This document shows, in pieces, positions 26,666-35,520 of a stretch of 64,000 nt of DNA. Position 1 is the first letter of the stretch; the number at the start of each line of letters is the position of its first letter. Location: the NCBI RefSeq assembly GCF_004138295.1, contig NZ_SCFM01000020.1, positions 55,927 through 119,926 on the forward strand, given 5' to 3'. Both the position numbers and the translations under genes were made by a program. The notes below the pieces were generated by a model. It made no database searches, was not told where the DNA came from, and saw only the letters and a program-made list of their open reading frames with translations. Origin of the DNA: Ectobacillus funiculus. GTDB lineage: Bacteria > Bacillota > Bacilli > Bacillales > Bacillaceae_G.

Positions 26666-28681
26666 TTATGAATGTAGTACACTTTTTGCAGTTTGAAGTA
26701 GACCTTTTGCAGTTTGAACAACATTTGCTGTTGTAAAGCCAAACAGCTCCATAACTTCAGCCCCTGTTCCAGAAGCACCGAATGTTTCGATAGATAAGAT
26801 TTTCCCTTCGAATCCTACATAGCGTTCCCAGCCAAGGGAGATTCCCATCTCAAGTGCTACACGCTTCGTAACAGCCGCTGACAGAACAAGCTCCTTGTAC
26901 TCTTTTGATTGACGATCGAACAGTTCCCAGCTTGGCATAGCTACAACACGAACGGATACATCCTCTTTTTCCAGTTCAGCTTTCGCATTCACAGCCAGGG
27001 ACACTTCTGAACCCGTCGCAATCAAGATCACGTCTGGATGTTCATCCGTTTGTGTTAGTACATAGGCCCCTTTAGAAAGATTCTCCAGATTCGCTTCTGT
27101 CTCATGGAACACAGGCAGGTTTTGACGGCTCAATACTAAAGCAACCGGACCATCTGTTTGCTGCAGAGCATACGCCCAAGCACTCGCTGTTTCATTTGCG
27201 TCTGATGGACGAATCACTGTAAGGCCAGGAATCGCACGAAGAGCTGCCAGTTGTTCGATTGGCTCATGAGTTGGACCATCTTCTCCAACTGCAATCGAAT
27301 CGTGAGTAAAGACATACGTAACCGGCAGCTTTTGCAGGGCTGCTAGACGAATAGACGGTCTAAGATAATCATTGAACACAAAGAAGGTACTTACAAAAGG
27401 CTTCACCCCGCCATGAAGAGCCATTCCATTGCCAGCCGCTCCCATCGCGTGCTCACGAACACCAAAGTACACATTACGTCCACCAAAGGATTCTACTGCG
27501 TATGCTGCTTCTCCCTTGATATCGGTCATAGTAGAGTGGGAAAGGTCTGCGCTTCCTCCAAAGATAGAAGGAATCGATTTTACAAAGTGATTCATCGCCT
27601 CTCCGCTCGCTACACGAGTGGAAATAGATTTTTCTGTATCAAACGTCAAAATATCTTTCGCTTCGATAAGAACCTCCCCTGTAATAGCTTGTTCTAGTTC
27701 ATTCGCTAATGCAGGATACGCTTCTCGATATGAATGGAACAATTCCTTCCATTGCTCTTCTTTGCCGATCCCTCTTTGTTTTAGTTCTTCAAAATGGGCT
27801 TGTACTTCTTCTGGCACAAAGAAATTCTCTTCATAGTGCCAGCCGTACGCTTGCTTTGTTGCTTTCGCTTCTTCTGCTCCAAGCGGATTCCCATGTGCCT
27901 TGTTTGTTCCGGCAACTTTTGGGCTGCCGTAGCCGATAATCGTTCTAATTTCGATCAAGGTTGGCTGATCCGGATTTTGTTTCGCTAATTCAATTGCTTT
28001 TGCAATATCCGCGACATTATTTCCATCTTCTACACGCAAATATTGCCAATGAGCAGATTCAGCTCGCTTTTGAATATCTTCTGAAAAGGAAAGGTTTAAG
28101 GAACCGTCCAAGGAGATGTCGTTTGAATCATATAAAGCAATTAATTTTCCGAGTTTCATATGACCAGCCATCGACATAGCTTCATAAGTGACACCTTCCA
28201 TTAAATCGCCATCACCCACTAACGCATATGTATAATGGTCAATCACAGGAAATCCAGCTTGATTAAATTTCGCAGCCAAATGCGCTTCAGCCATCGCCAT
28301 CCCGACCGCATTCGCAATCCCTTGTCCTAAAGGACCAGTTGTTGCTTCAACACCATCTGTATGACCAAACTCCGGATGACCTGGTGTTTTACTGTTTAAT
28401 TTTCGGAAGCTTTTTAAATCGTCTAGGGATACATCATAGCCAGCCAAGTGAAGCAAACTATATAACAAGCTGGAACCATGGCCTGCCGAAAGAACAAATC
28501 GGTCTCGGTTAAACCATTTTGCATTTGCAGGGTTATGATCCAGATGATGCGCCCATAATGCATACGCCATGGGAGCAGCCCCCATCGGAAGGCCCGGATG
28601 GCCGGAATTAGCCTGATTAATAGCGTCAATTGATAAAGTGCGAATTGTATTGATAGCTAATGTTTCAATGTTATGACTCAT
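26666..28681 (-). CDS. tkt: Transketolase
   Basis: 671 residues, thiamine diphosphate-dependent. The TPP motif '[19 protein letters not shown]' is near residue 155, and the pyrimidine domain includes '[20 protein letters not shown]'. I use ATG 28681 ([14 protein letters not shown]), preceded by AGGAGG with suitable spacing; a longer in-frame reading to 28729 has no ribosome site. It heads a tkt-tal(-gnd) operon. A near-consensus cre-type site lies about 60 bp upstream, and the region is shared with the divergent rpiR-type gene. Confidence 0.96.
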   Translation of the reverse strand: MSHNIETLAINTIRTLSIDAINQANSGHPGLPMGAAPMAYALWAHHLDHNPANAKWFNRDRFVLSAGHGSSLLYSLLHLAGYDVSLDDLKSFRKLNSKTPGHPEFGHTDGVEATTGPLGQGIANAVGMAMAEAHLAAKFNQAGFPVIDHYTYALVGDGDLMEGVTYEAMSMAGHMKLGKLIALYDSNDISLDGSLNLSFSEDIQKRAESAHWQYLRVEDGNNVADIAKAIELAKQNPDQPTLIEIRTIIGYGSPKVAGTNKAHGNPLGAEEAKATKQAYGWHYEENFFVPEEVQAHFEELKQRGIGKEEQWKELFHSYREAYPALANELEQAITGEVLIEAKDILTFDTEKSISTRVASGEAMNHFVKSIPSIFGGSADLSHSTMTDIKGEAAYAVESFGGRNVYFGVREHAMGAAGNGMALHGGVKPFVSTFFVFNDYLRPSIRLAALQKLPVTYVFTHDSIAVGEDGPTHEPIEQLAALRAIPGLTVIRPSDANETASAWAYALQQTDGPVALVLSRQNLPVFHETEANLENLSKGAYVLTQTDEHPDVILIATGSEVSLAVNAKAELEKEDVSVRVVAMPSWELFDRQSKEYKELVLSAAVTKRVALEMGISLGWERYVGFEGKILSIETFGASGTGAEVMELFGFTTANVVQTAKGLLQTAKSVLHS

Positions 28682-28738
28682 AGTGTTTTCCTCCTGACAT
28701 CTCTCAAACTGTGAGTTAGTGTGTACCATTCACGTACA

Positions 28739-28752
28739 GGTAACCGTTTGCA
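28739..28752 (-). promoter_or_regulatory. cre-like site upstream of tkt
   Basis: On the minus strand TGCAAACGGTTACC matches the TGNAANCGNWWNCA catabolite-control consensus at all but the last position. It lies about 58 bp upstream of the tkt start. Confidence 0.5.
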
Positions 28753-28825
28753 GCAAAAACAATACCGAAGAGTGGTTCAGGAATTTCTTCTGTCTTCTAA
28801 ATAGCTCTAATTCCAACACTCTTCT

Positions 28826-28902
28826 GAAAAATTTTTTCTTCCATGTTTCAAATCATACAAAAAAAATTTCCTAATTACAAGATTAAAGAAAAAAATTTTT
28901 TC
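28826..28902. promoter_or_regulatory. Candidate RpiR operators, regulator/tkt side
   Basis: Two A/T palindromes, GAAAAATTTTTTC (28826-28838) and GAAAAAAATTTTTTC (28888-28902), with a related AAAAAAAATTTC between them (28859-28870). The same G-A-run-T-run-C shape recurs three times before the gluconate permease gene. I infer that the RpiR-type protein encoded next door binds them. Confidence 0.5.
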
Positions 28903-28987
28903 TAATTATTGTTTTCATCGAAATTTATTTCTCGCCTGTACTTTATGTTATACTTGCTATAGTAACCTTACAGAAGGGAAGTTTCTT

Positions 28988-29833
28988 ATGACAGGGAATT
29001 GTTTAGGAAAAATACGTTCCTATTACCCAAGATTGAGCGAAAAGGAAAAGAAGATTGCTGGGTATATTCTAGAGAATCCAGAAAAAATAATTCATAGTAC
29101 CATTAATACAGTAGCTGAGGACTTAAGCGTTGCAGAGGCGACCGTCTTTCGTTTTTGTAAACGCATAGGCTTTAAAGGCTATCAAGCGATGAAAATTGCA
29201 TTGGCATCAGAAGTGATGAATCCTATTCAGCAGATTCATGAAGAAATTAGTGAACAGGACAATGAAAAAACAGTGGCTGAAAAAATATTTAAATCCAATA
29301 TCAGAACACTAGAAAATACATTACAAATCTTAGATAGCAACTCTCTCAAAAAGGCGATAGAGCTTATTCTTCATGCCAATCGGATAGAGTTTTATGGAAC
29401 AGGCGGCTCAGCGGTCATTGCAATGGATGCTTATCACAAGTTTCTACGGGCGGGAATAAAAGCCTTTGTCTTCTCCGATTCGCATTTTCAATTAATGTCT
29501 GCCTCCCAATTAACAGAAAATGATGTTGCTGTTGTCATTTCTCACTCTGGCACAAACAAGGATACACTTCGTATCTTACAAACAGCGAATGAAAATGGTG
29601 CTAAAACAATTGGAATTACAAGTTTTCCAAAATCTCCAATCAGTCAAAATGTAGATGTTGCCCTGTATACAACCTCGGAGGAAACGGAGTATCGATCCGA
29701 AGCATTAGCTTCACGAATTGGCCAACTATGCCTAATCGATGCCCTATATATAAACATCGCGATTTTAAATAAAGAGAATGCCAAAAAATCACTCGAGAGA
29801 ATACGAAATGCTATTTCAGAAACCAGAATATAA
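28988..29833 (+). CDS. RpiR-family transcription regulator with SIS domain
   Basis: 281 residues. An N-terminal RpiR helix-turn-helix (about 1-80, with 'TINTVAEDLSVAEATVFRFCKRIGFKGYQ' as its core) is followed by a SIS sugar-isomerase domain that binds a phosphosugar ('IEFYGTGGSAVIAMDA' and 'VAVVISHSGTNKDTLRI'). It is divergent from tkt-tal-gnd and convergent with the gluconate permease gene. The context suggests it senses 6-phosphogluconate or another pentose-phosphate sugar. ATG 28988 follows AGAAGGGAAG. Confidence 0.9.
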   Translation: MTGNCLGKIRSYYPRLSEKEKKIAGYILENPEKIIHSTINTVAEDLSVAEATVFRFCKRIGFKGYQAMKIALASEVMNPIQQIHEEISEQDNEKTVAEKIFKSNIRTLENTLQILDSNSLKKAIELILHANRIEFYGTGGSAVIAMDAYHKFLRAGIKAFVFSDSHFQLMSASQLTENDVAVVISHSGTNKDTLRILQTANENGAKTIGITSFPKSPISQNVDVALYTTSEETEYRSEALASRIGQLCLIDALYINIAILNKENAKKSLERIRNAISETRI

Positions 29834-29886
29834 TAGTAATAATTTGTAAAGCAAAACGCCTCTCCCTTCCCTAAGCTATTGATGCA

Positions 29887-29933
29887 ATCAGAAAAGGTGA
29901 GCTCTTCTATAAAAGGAGCTCACCTTTTCTGAT
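29887..29933. terminator. Bidirectional terminator between rpiR-type gene and gntP
   Basis: A perfect 18-bp stem ATCAGAAAAGGTGAGCTC/GAGCTCACCTTTTCTGAT (29887-29904 with 29916-29933), with T-runs inside both arms' outer parts. Confidence 0.85.
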
Positions 29934-29936
29934 TCA

Positions 29937-31289
29937 TTAGACAAATACATTAAGTACTAGAATAAATATAAATGCTGCTACAGATATAATTGTTTCTAAA
30001 GCTGTCCATGTTAGCAATGTTTCTTTTACAGTCATTCCAAAATATTCTTTGATCATCCAGAATCCAGAATCATTTACATGAGAAAGAATAAGTGATCCTG
30101 CACCTGTCGCTAACACAAGAAGCTCTAGGTTTGTACCAGGCATCGCAGCTGCAATAGGAGAAACGATACCAGCTGCCGTCATCATCGAAACAGTTGCAGA
30201 ACCTGTTGCCACACGAATCATTGCAGCAATACCCCAGCCTAATACAATTGGTGAAACATGTGATTGTTGTGCTAACTCAGCGATATATTGGCCAATCCCT
30301 GAATCCAGTAACACTTTGTTAAATGCTCCACCCGCTCCGATAACTAAAAGAATAGTAGCTGTTGGAGCTAAGCAGTCGTTCGTAAATTTTAAAACAGTAT
30401 CACGGTTTAAGCCACGAAAGAACCCTAAGCTAAAGAAAGAGTAAACGGTTGCAATTAAAAGAGCAACAACTGGGTCTCCTAAAAATTTAAATACTTTAAA
30501 TGCTGCGCTATCCTTTGCCAAGGATAATTCAGCGATAGAAGCAGCTAACATTAAAATAACCGGTACGAGAACTGTAAATACTGTATTGAAAAAGCCTGGA
30601 AGTTCCTTTGCTTCTTTATGCTCTGTAAGCTGTTCACCGATTTCTTTTGGGATTTCTTTATGAATGCGCTTTCCGATCCATTTTCCGTAAAGCGGACCTG
30701 CAAGAATTGCAGTTGGAAGACCTACAATAATAGAGTACAAGATTGTTAAACCTACATCAGCTTTAAAAATGCCTACTGCAGCCATTGCAGCCGGGTGTGG
30801 CGGCACAAGTCCATGAACTACTGAAAGACCTGCTACTAACGGAACCCCTATCGTTACTAATGAAACTCCTGTTTGACGTGCAATTGTAAATACTAATGGA
30901 ACTAAAAGAACAAAGCCTACTTGGAAAAATACAGGTATACCAACGATAAATGCTACAAACATCATCGCCCAATGAACGTTCTTTTGTCCAAAGCGAGCAA
31001 TCAATGTTTGTGCAATACGCTCAGCCCCGCCAGACTCTGCCATCATCTTTCCAAGCATTGTTCCAAGTGCAAGAACAATAGCGAGGAATCCTAGCGTATT
31101 TCCCATACCTGCTTTAAGAGAATCGATAATACCAGGAACCTTTGTTGGATCAGGTGATATAAGCGGCATGCCTGTGGCAAGACCTACACCAATAGCAGTA
31201 ATAATAAGAGCAACAAATGGATTGAGCTTTGCCCAAGTAATAAGCAGCAAAAGAGCAACAATCGCTGCTAAGACGATGAGTAATAACAT
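29937..31289 (-). CDS. gntP: Gluconate permease, GntP family
   Basis: 450 residues with about twelve to fourteen hydrophobic helices; family features are 'LVPPHPAAMAAVGIFKADVG', 'GAGGAFNKVLLDSGIG' and 'RVATGSATVSMMTAAGIVSP'. It imports gluconate or a related sugar acid with protons. I use ATG 31289, seven bases after AAGGAGG; the longer in-frame reading to 31517 runs through an AT-rich leader that holds operator-like palindromes. No gluconate kinase gene is present in the window. Confidence 0.93.
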   Translation of the reverse strand: MLLLIVLAAIVALLLLITWAKLNPFVALIITAIGVGLATGMPLISPDPTKVPGIIDSLKAGMGNTLGFLAIVLALGTMLGKMMAESGGAERIAQTLIARFGQKNVHWAMMFVAFIVGIPVFFQVGFVLLVPLVFTIARQTGVSLVTIGVPLVAGLSVVHGLVPPHPAAMAAVGIFKADVGLTILYSIIVGLPTAILAGPLYGKWIGKRIHKEIPKEIGEQLTEHKEAKELPGFFNTVFTVLVPVILMLAASIAELSLAKDSAAFKVFKFLGDPVVALLIATVYSFFSLGFFRGLNRDTVLKFTNDCLAPTATILLVIGAGGAFNKVLLDSGIGQYIAELAQQSHVSPIVLGWGIAAMIRVATGSATVSMMTAAGIVSPIAAAMPGTNLELLVLATGAGSLILSHVNDSGFWMIKEYFGMTVKETLLTWTALETIISVAAFIFILVLNVFV

Positions 31290-31358
31290 GATGAATCCTC
31301 CTTTAATTCTATGAAGCGTTTTCTTGTAACCACTTTCATTTCTTGAGTTGATTATAAA

Positions 31359-31510
31359 GAAAAAAATTTTTTTAATCAATACATTTAAGAAAAAAATTTT
31401 TATTTTAATGAAATCAAATGTAGTCCTATACTTTCCTACAGTGCGATAAAAAAACGCTAGGTTACCTTTGTAGCCTAGCGTTTTACAGAGACCAGAAAGA
31501 AAAAAATTTC
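31359..31510 (-). promoter_or_regulatory. Candidate RpiR operators upstream of gntP
   Basis: Three related palindromes: GAAAAAAATTTTTTT at 31359-31373 inside a wider TTGATT...AATCAA inverted repeat, GAAAAAAATTTTTATTTT at 31389-31406, and GAAAAAAATTTC at 31499-31510. A hairpin AAAACGCTAGG/CCTAGCGTTTT (31451-31461 with 31474-31484) lies between the second and third, probably an upstream terminator. Confidence 0.5.
31426..31446 (-). repeat. Dispersed repeat fragment (terminal piece)
   Basis: The segment CTATACTTTCCTACAGTGCG matches the terminal arm of minus-orientation copies (for example ATACTTTCTTACAGTGC at the end of the copy near 42386). Confidence 0.55.
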
Positions 31511-31642
31511 TTTTCAAGGATTTGTTTTATATGCTTTGCGGGACGGACAGTACTATTTGAAGTTAGATGAGGATTAGCTGATTAAAGACATTGTGGACAT
31601 AAAATGATACAGCTTACATTCTATTTTTACATTTTAAGAACA

Positions 31643-31710
31643 AAGTGTAAGTGCAACTACGCCTCTGTCTTTGCCCAAGAGCCGGGCTCGCCAATCGGCG
31701 AGTTTTCTTT
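31643..31710 (+). repeat. Dispersed repeat, right half only (plus orientation)
   Basis: From AGTGTAAGTGCAACTACGCC to the stem CTCGCC AATC GGCGAG and TTTTCTTT. The left arm is missing. The final bases overlap the stop codon of the 91-residue gene on the minus strand. Confidence 0.85.
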
Positions 31711-31984
31711 ATTTTATATAAGCATCTACAACCTGGGCTACATAATCATCAAGTCCTGATTTGGCTAAAATGACAATGGACTGCGACTGCTCCTGATCTC
31801 CTAAAATTGTAGCGCTATATGCCTGTGCCTCGTTTTGATCAAATCTTTTATCGCGACTTACCATCAATTTATCTCCGTTTGCTACTCCATACTCCTCTAA
31901 TATTCCCTTCACTCGTTGTTCCAAGTCTCCGGTTGGGCATTCCAATATTTTGATTCGCTGAACTGCATCCTCTAGAATTGCCAT
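31709..31984 (-). CDS. Hypothetical protein, 91 aa
   Basis: A soluble alpha/beta protein starting MAILEDAVQRIKILECPTGD. It shows no signal peptide, membrane segment or recognised motif. Its TAA stop (31709-31711) is made from the terminal bases of the repeat beside it, so the original C-terminus may have been altered by the repeat's arrival. A ribosome site AGGAGG-like (TTAGGAGGATAAG) precedes ATG 31984. I do not recognise the family. Confidence 0.65.
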   Translation of the reverse strand: MAILEDAVQRIKILECPTGDLEQRVKGILEEYGVANGDKLMVSRDKRFDQNEAQAYSATILGDQEQSQSIVILAKSGLDDYVAQVVDAYIK

Positions 31985-32259
31985 ATACTTATCCTCCTAA
32001 TTATACTTGTCCATTTTCCGAATTGACTTGCAAGGCACAGCTCTGATTCTTACCGTTATTCTACACACCGAACTAGCGCCTTGAACACATCACCATATGT
32101 TAATTTATACAGATCTTTACTTCTTATTCCTATATGAACTAGACTTTTATGATATAAGTCAAAACCACCGGTATAGTTGCATTCATACCTTGTCTCGAAA
32201 ATTTTCTGATTGCATCGAACCCGCTTTTGTATAGAAATGTATATCTAAAGCGTAAAAAA
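31985..32259. other. Intergenic region
   Basis: About 275 bp, AT-rich, expected to contain the promoter of the 91-residue gene on the minus strand. No clear boxes or repeats were recognised. Confidence 0.4.
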
Positions 32260-32279
32260 ACCATCTTTGAAAGATGGTA
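32252..32279 (-). terminator. Terminator of the LysM-GMC gene
   Basis: On the minus strand ACCATCTT/AAGATGGT forms the stem (32260-32278) and is followed by TTTTTTTACG. It lies 85 bp 3' of the stop codon. Confidence 0.85.
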
Positions 32280-32363
32280 TGTTACATATTTTTAATTCTC
32301 CCACTCTCAATGTCTCTATACATAGAAAACATTATCATTCTTTACTTACGCTTTTATAAACTT

Positions 32364-33998
32364 CTATTTGCGGGTAATATAATCTGCAGTATGAAAAGCT
32401 AAGGCAATTGTGGTAAGTGTTGGGTTGGCAGCACCGCTATGAGGCAATACACTATTATCTGCGACAAATAGACCTGAAATATTATGCACCTGTCCGTACT
32501 TATTTGTAACCGATGTTTCAGGGTCCTCTCCCATTCGACAGGTACCCATTTCATGATAATCAAGTCCTGGAGGGCGCAGACAAATCTCCGTTCCTGGCTG
32601 GATACTCACTCTCATGCCTTGTAACGCTTGCTTCATTTTTTCTTGAATATAGTTAATCAATTCAAGATCCTTTTGGCTGTAGGAAAAATTAACATTTATT
32701 TTTGGTATTCCAAAAATATCACGTTTCATAGGATGCAAGGTTACCTTATTTTCATAACGGGATTCAACCCTACCAAAGCCTTGTAAATAAACAGGTATTT
32801 TTTCACGCAATGGCACTTGTCTTTCGTGATAAAAGAAGGATCCCCCTCTTCCATACATTTGAAGCTGATAAGGAACTTCTGCAGTTTGTGGGACTAGAAT
32901 GCCGAGATTTCCTAAATTTTCTGGAAACTCGAAACGGTTTAACTCTCCATTTACCTCTAAGAAGGAATGGTTTACTAAGTAATGACCAATCGCTTTCCCC
33001 TCTATTCCTGAATTCAGTAGAATTCTAGGAGTTTCAAGGGCACTAGTTGATAAAATAACATTTTTCGCCCGTATGATATAGGCTTTCCCGCCCCAGGTTA
33101 ACACCTTTACTCCTGTCACTCTGTTATTTTCAACAATAACCTGAACAGCGCGGGAATAGATCGATAAATCAAAGGGATGTATATTGAGGGATTTCGCCAA
33201 GAATGAGATGGAGCTAAAAAAAACATCCGAATGAACTTTTCCGAATTTTGCTTGTGAAACATCTGTTGCAATCGGAACATGCATAGCCTGTGGGAACCCA
33301 CTTTTGTGAAGACGATCAATGATAATCTCAGTTAGCAAGGAATCCTCTGTAAACTCCTGAGTAACCTTTAAAACTTCCTCAGCTTTATTATAGTATTCAA
33401 GCAAATCCTCAAAAGAAATTGGCCAATCCTTAAATTCTGCTTCATTCATTCTTGGACAAACTGCTGACCAAAATAGCGTTCTTCCTCCTAATGCAAATAC
33501 CAGTCTTGCCCCAGGGAATTCCGGAAGCTCCCAACCTATAGGTGTAGAGATATTAGGGCTTAAAAAATATTGTTGAAAGCGTTCTACTTCTAAGGTAGGA
33601 ACATTTTGTGCATGCGTTGGTAATAATAGCCCTCCTGCTTCGATCATTCCAACTTTTTTTCCTTTATTCTGCCACTGTTCACATAAACGATACAGAGCAG
33701 CACTTCCCCCAGCTCCGCTCCCTACTACCAGAGCGTCATACTCCTCTACTGCCATTTTTTCAAGAGGAGTAAGGGGAATCCAATGATTTAAATATGAAGC
33801 AGGCATTTCCGGATAACATACTGGAGGTGTTTGAGGAGATGTTAGCTGTACAGGAATCCGCACTTCCATATCAGTGATTTCTTGGTCTGGAAATTCAATG
33901 TGGGAATTAGCATCTAACAATGCTTGAAGCTCTATATGATACTGATCGGCCAGCGTTCTTAATGTATCATTTTTTTGAGCGATTATAATTTCCAGCAT
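32364..33998 (-). CDS. LysM domain fused to GMC oxidoreductase
   Basis: About 544 residues. Residues 1-50 look like a LysM carbohydrate-binding module (LEIIIAQKNDTLRTLADQYH then 'LLDANSHI'). The rest is a glucose-methanol-choline oxidoreductase: FAD-binding VVGSGAGGSAALYRL near residue 88, substrate-side 'GTCRMGEDPETSV' and C-terminal 'FVADNSVLPHSGAANPTLTTIALA'. GMC enzymes oxidise alcohols or sugars. There is no signal peptide; a LysM without secretion signal is common in spore-coat proteins, which suggests spore-surface location. Start is uncertain: ATG 33998 or GTG 34007, neither with a good ribosome site. Confidence 0.85.
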   Translation of the reverse strand: MLEIIIAQKNDTLRTLADQYHIELQALLDANSHIEFPDQEITDMEVRIPVQLTSPQTPPVCYPEMPASYLNHWIPLTPLEKMAVEEYDALVVGSGAGGSAALYRLCEQWQNKGKKVGMIEAGGLLLPTHAQNVPTLEVERFQQYFLSPNISTPIGWELPEFPGARLVFALGGRTLFWSAVCPRMNEAEFKDWPISFEDLLEYYNKAEEVLKVTQEFTEDSLLTEIIIDRLHKSGFPQAMHVPIATDVSQAKFGKVHSDVFFSSISFLAKSLNIHPFDLSIYSRAVQVIVENNRVTGVKVLTWGGKAYIIRAKNVILSTSALETPRILLNSGIEGKAIGHYLVNHSFLEVNGELNRFEFPENLGNLGILVPQTAEVPYQLQMYGRGGSFFYHERQVPLREKIPVYLQGFGRVESRYENKVTLHPMKRDIFGIPKINVNFSYSQKDLELINYIQEKMKQALQGMRVSIQPGTEICLRPPGLDYHEMGTCRMGEDPETSVTNKYGQVHNISGLFVADNSVLPHSGAANPTLTTIALAFHTADYITRK

Positions 33999-34120
33999 GC
34001 TCACCACGCTTTGCGTTATTTTCTTTTTTAATATTTACTGCCTTTTTGTTAGATATATAACTTTTTCATACGGAAATGTTTGAAGACTGTATAGAAGTTA
34101 AAATCTACGCTGTTTACCGC

Positions 34121-34218
34121 TAAAGAAAACTCGCTGATTGGCGAGCCCTGCTCTTGGGCGAAGACAGAGGCGTAGTTGCCCTTATACTTTATTCCTAAAA
34201 TTTCTTAGAGTGTAAAGA
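34121..34218 (-). repeat. Dispersed repeat, minus orientation, internally deleted
   Basis: TAAAGAAAACTCGC begins the reverse complement of the right half; it continues through GGGCGAAGACAGAGGCGTAG to TTCCTAAAATTTC and then directly TTAGAGTGTAAAG. The left-arm loop with CTAGCTGGAAATT is missing. The hairpin (34128-34145) and T tail point in the direction that would end the CBO0543-like gene. Confidence 0.85.
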
Positions 34219-34285
34219 AACAAAAACAATCCTGTTTTGGGCTGCTTGTTTACATAGAATTTGTTCTCGGAAGCGGGCAAATAGT

Positions 34286-34771
34286 TCAAGAAGATATTTT
34301 GACTAAATCCTTTGAAATTATTTTCAAAAACCACGGAAAGAAGAATCTATAAGCTATAAAGTAAACAGGTAACCCATACCATGTTTCCCAGCCTTTATTT
34401 CTCATGTATCCAGATGTGACCAATCCCAATTCTAAGAAAAAAGACAATAATGTAAAAATAAATGCAAAAGTCCATCTTGCCCGGGAGCTATAAAAATTAA
34501 CATAAATAACAGCTATACAGGCAGGAACAAAGCTAAGTAAAAAGGAATCGCTAAGCTCTGTAGTATTGCTCTTTGCCAGATCAAATGTATCAAATACAGA
34601 TCCCGCAATAGAATCAGCAATCCAAGTCAAATGTCCAGCCACCCCTAAAGTAATAAATACTCCTATCCATGTTAAATTTTTTTTGGGCATAAGCAGCACG
34701 ATTAGTATTGAAGTAATCACTAGCAGCCAAACATACCATTCACCTTGGTACTTCATAAGTTGCAATTGCAT
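34286..34771 (-). CDS. CBO0543-like membrane protein
   Basis: 161 residues with five hydrophobic helices. The arrangement, including the polar 'GYMRNKGWETWYGLPVYFIAY' segment near residue 120, resembles the CBO0543 family of small Firmicute membrane proteins of unknown function, often in several paralogues per genome. It is monocistronic. Confidence 0.65.
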   Translation of the reverse strand: MQLQLMKYQGEWYVWLLVITSILIVLLMPKKNLTWIGVFITLGVAGHLTWIADSIAGSVFDTFDLAKSNTTELSDSFLLSFVPACIAVIYVNFYSSRARWTFAFIFTLLSFFLELGLVTSGYMRNKGWETWYGLPVYFIAYRFFFPWFLKIISKDLVKISS

Positions 34772-34968
34772 TAAATCACCCCATTCCTATAGGATCCTCT
34801 AGATTCAAGACATAATTTTCTTTAGATTTATCTTGAGTAAAATAATTTAAAAATATACTTATCTTCATTAAGACAAATCTCTAGGGTTACTTAAACATGT
34901 AAAACTCCAAAGAGTCGGAACATAAGGTTTTCAGTTCATAAATAAACTCTTCTCTTTAGATAAGTTAC

Positions 34969-35016
34969 TTGACATAAATTAGTTACAAAAATATAATAAC
35001 TTACATAAAGTAACTA
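34969..35016 (+). promoter_or_regulatory. catDE promoter with overlapping inverted repeat
   Basis: TTGACA (34969-34974), a 17-bp spacer and TATAAT (34992-34997) form a perfect sigma-A promoter. TTAGTTAC (34979-34986) and GTAACTAA (35008-35015) flank the -10 as an inverted repeat, and AAGTTACTT precedes it. This is where a repressor of the CatR/YodB/MhqR kind would be expected to act. Confidence 0.85.
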
Positions 35017-35092
35017 ACTGAAAAGTTAAGTATCGAATTACAGTTTGTTGTCATTACGAGCAAAATAATTATGAAAGAGGAGTGTTAGAGAA

Positions 35093-35500
35093 ATGATAAG
35101 AAGTAATGAAATCGGTGCAACAATTTTGAGAGTATTTTTAGGCATCACATTCTTTGTACATGGATTAGCAAAATTTCAGGGTGGCATTGCAAATACGGCT
35201 GGATTTTTCGAAAGTTTAGGTTTTCCGGGATTCAGCGCTTATGTAGTAGCTTTGATTGAATTAATTGGCGGTATTGCTTTGGTTTTGGGAATTGGAATAA
35301 GAATTGTTTCCATTTTATTCGTACTGATCCTAGCTGTTGCGACAGTAAAAGTAAAACTAGCTGCTGGATTTCTTGGAAATGGTCAAATGGCTGGTTACGA
35401 ACTTGACTTGGCTTTATTGGTAATCTCACTCTACCTTGCTGCAATAAACAAGTCTTTTTTAGCTTTAGATAATCTACTGTTCCGTTCAAAGGATGCTTAA
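35093..35500 (+). CDS. catD: DoxX-family membrane protein
   Basis: 135 residues with four membrane helices; 'ILRVFLGITFFVHGLAKFQGG' near the N-terminus is the DoxX hallmark. Placed directly before a catechol-type dioxygenase it matches catD (yfiD) of B. subtilis, whose operon is induced by catechols and quinones. ATG 35093 follows AAGAGGAG. The next gene begins 20 bp downstream. Confidence 0.88.
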   Translation: MIRSNEIGATILRVFLGITFFVHGLAKFQGGIANTAGFFESLGFPGFSAYVVALIELIGGIALVLGIGIRIVSILFVLILAVATVKVKLAAGFLGNGQMAGYELDLALLVISLYLAAINKSFLALDNLLFRSKDA

Positions 35501-35520
35501 ATCAAAAGGAGCGATTTAAA

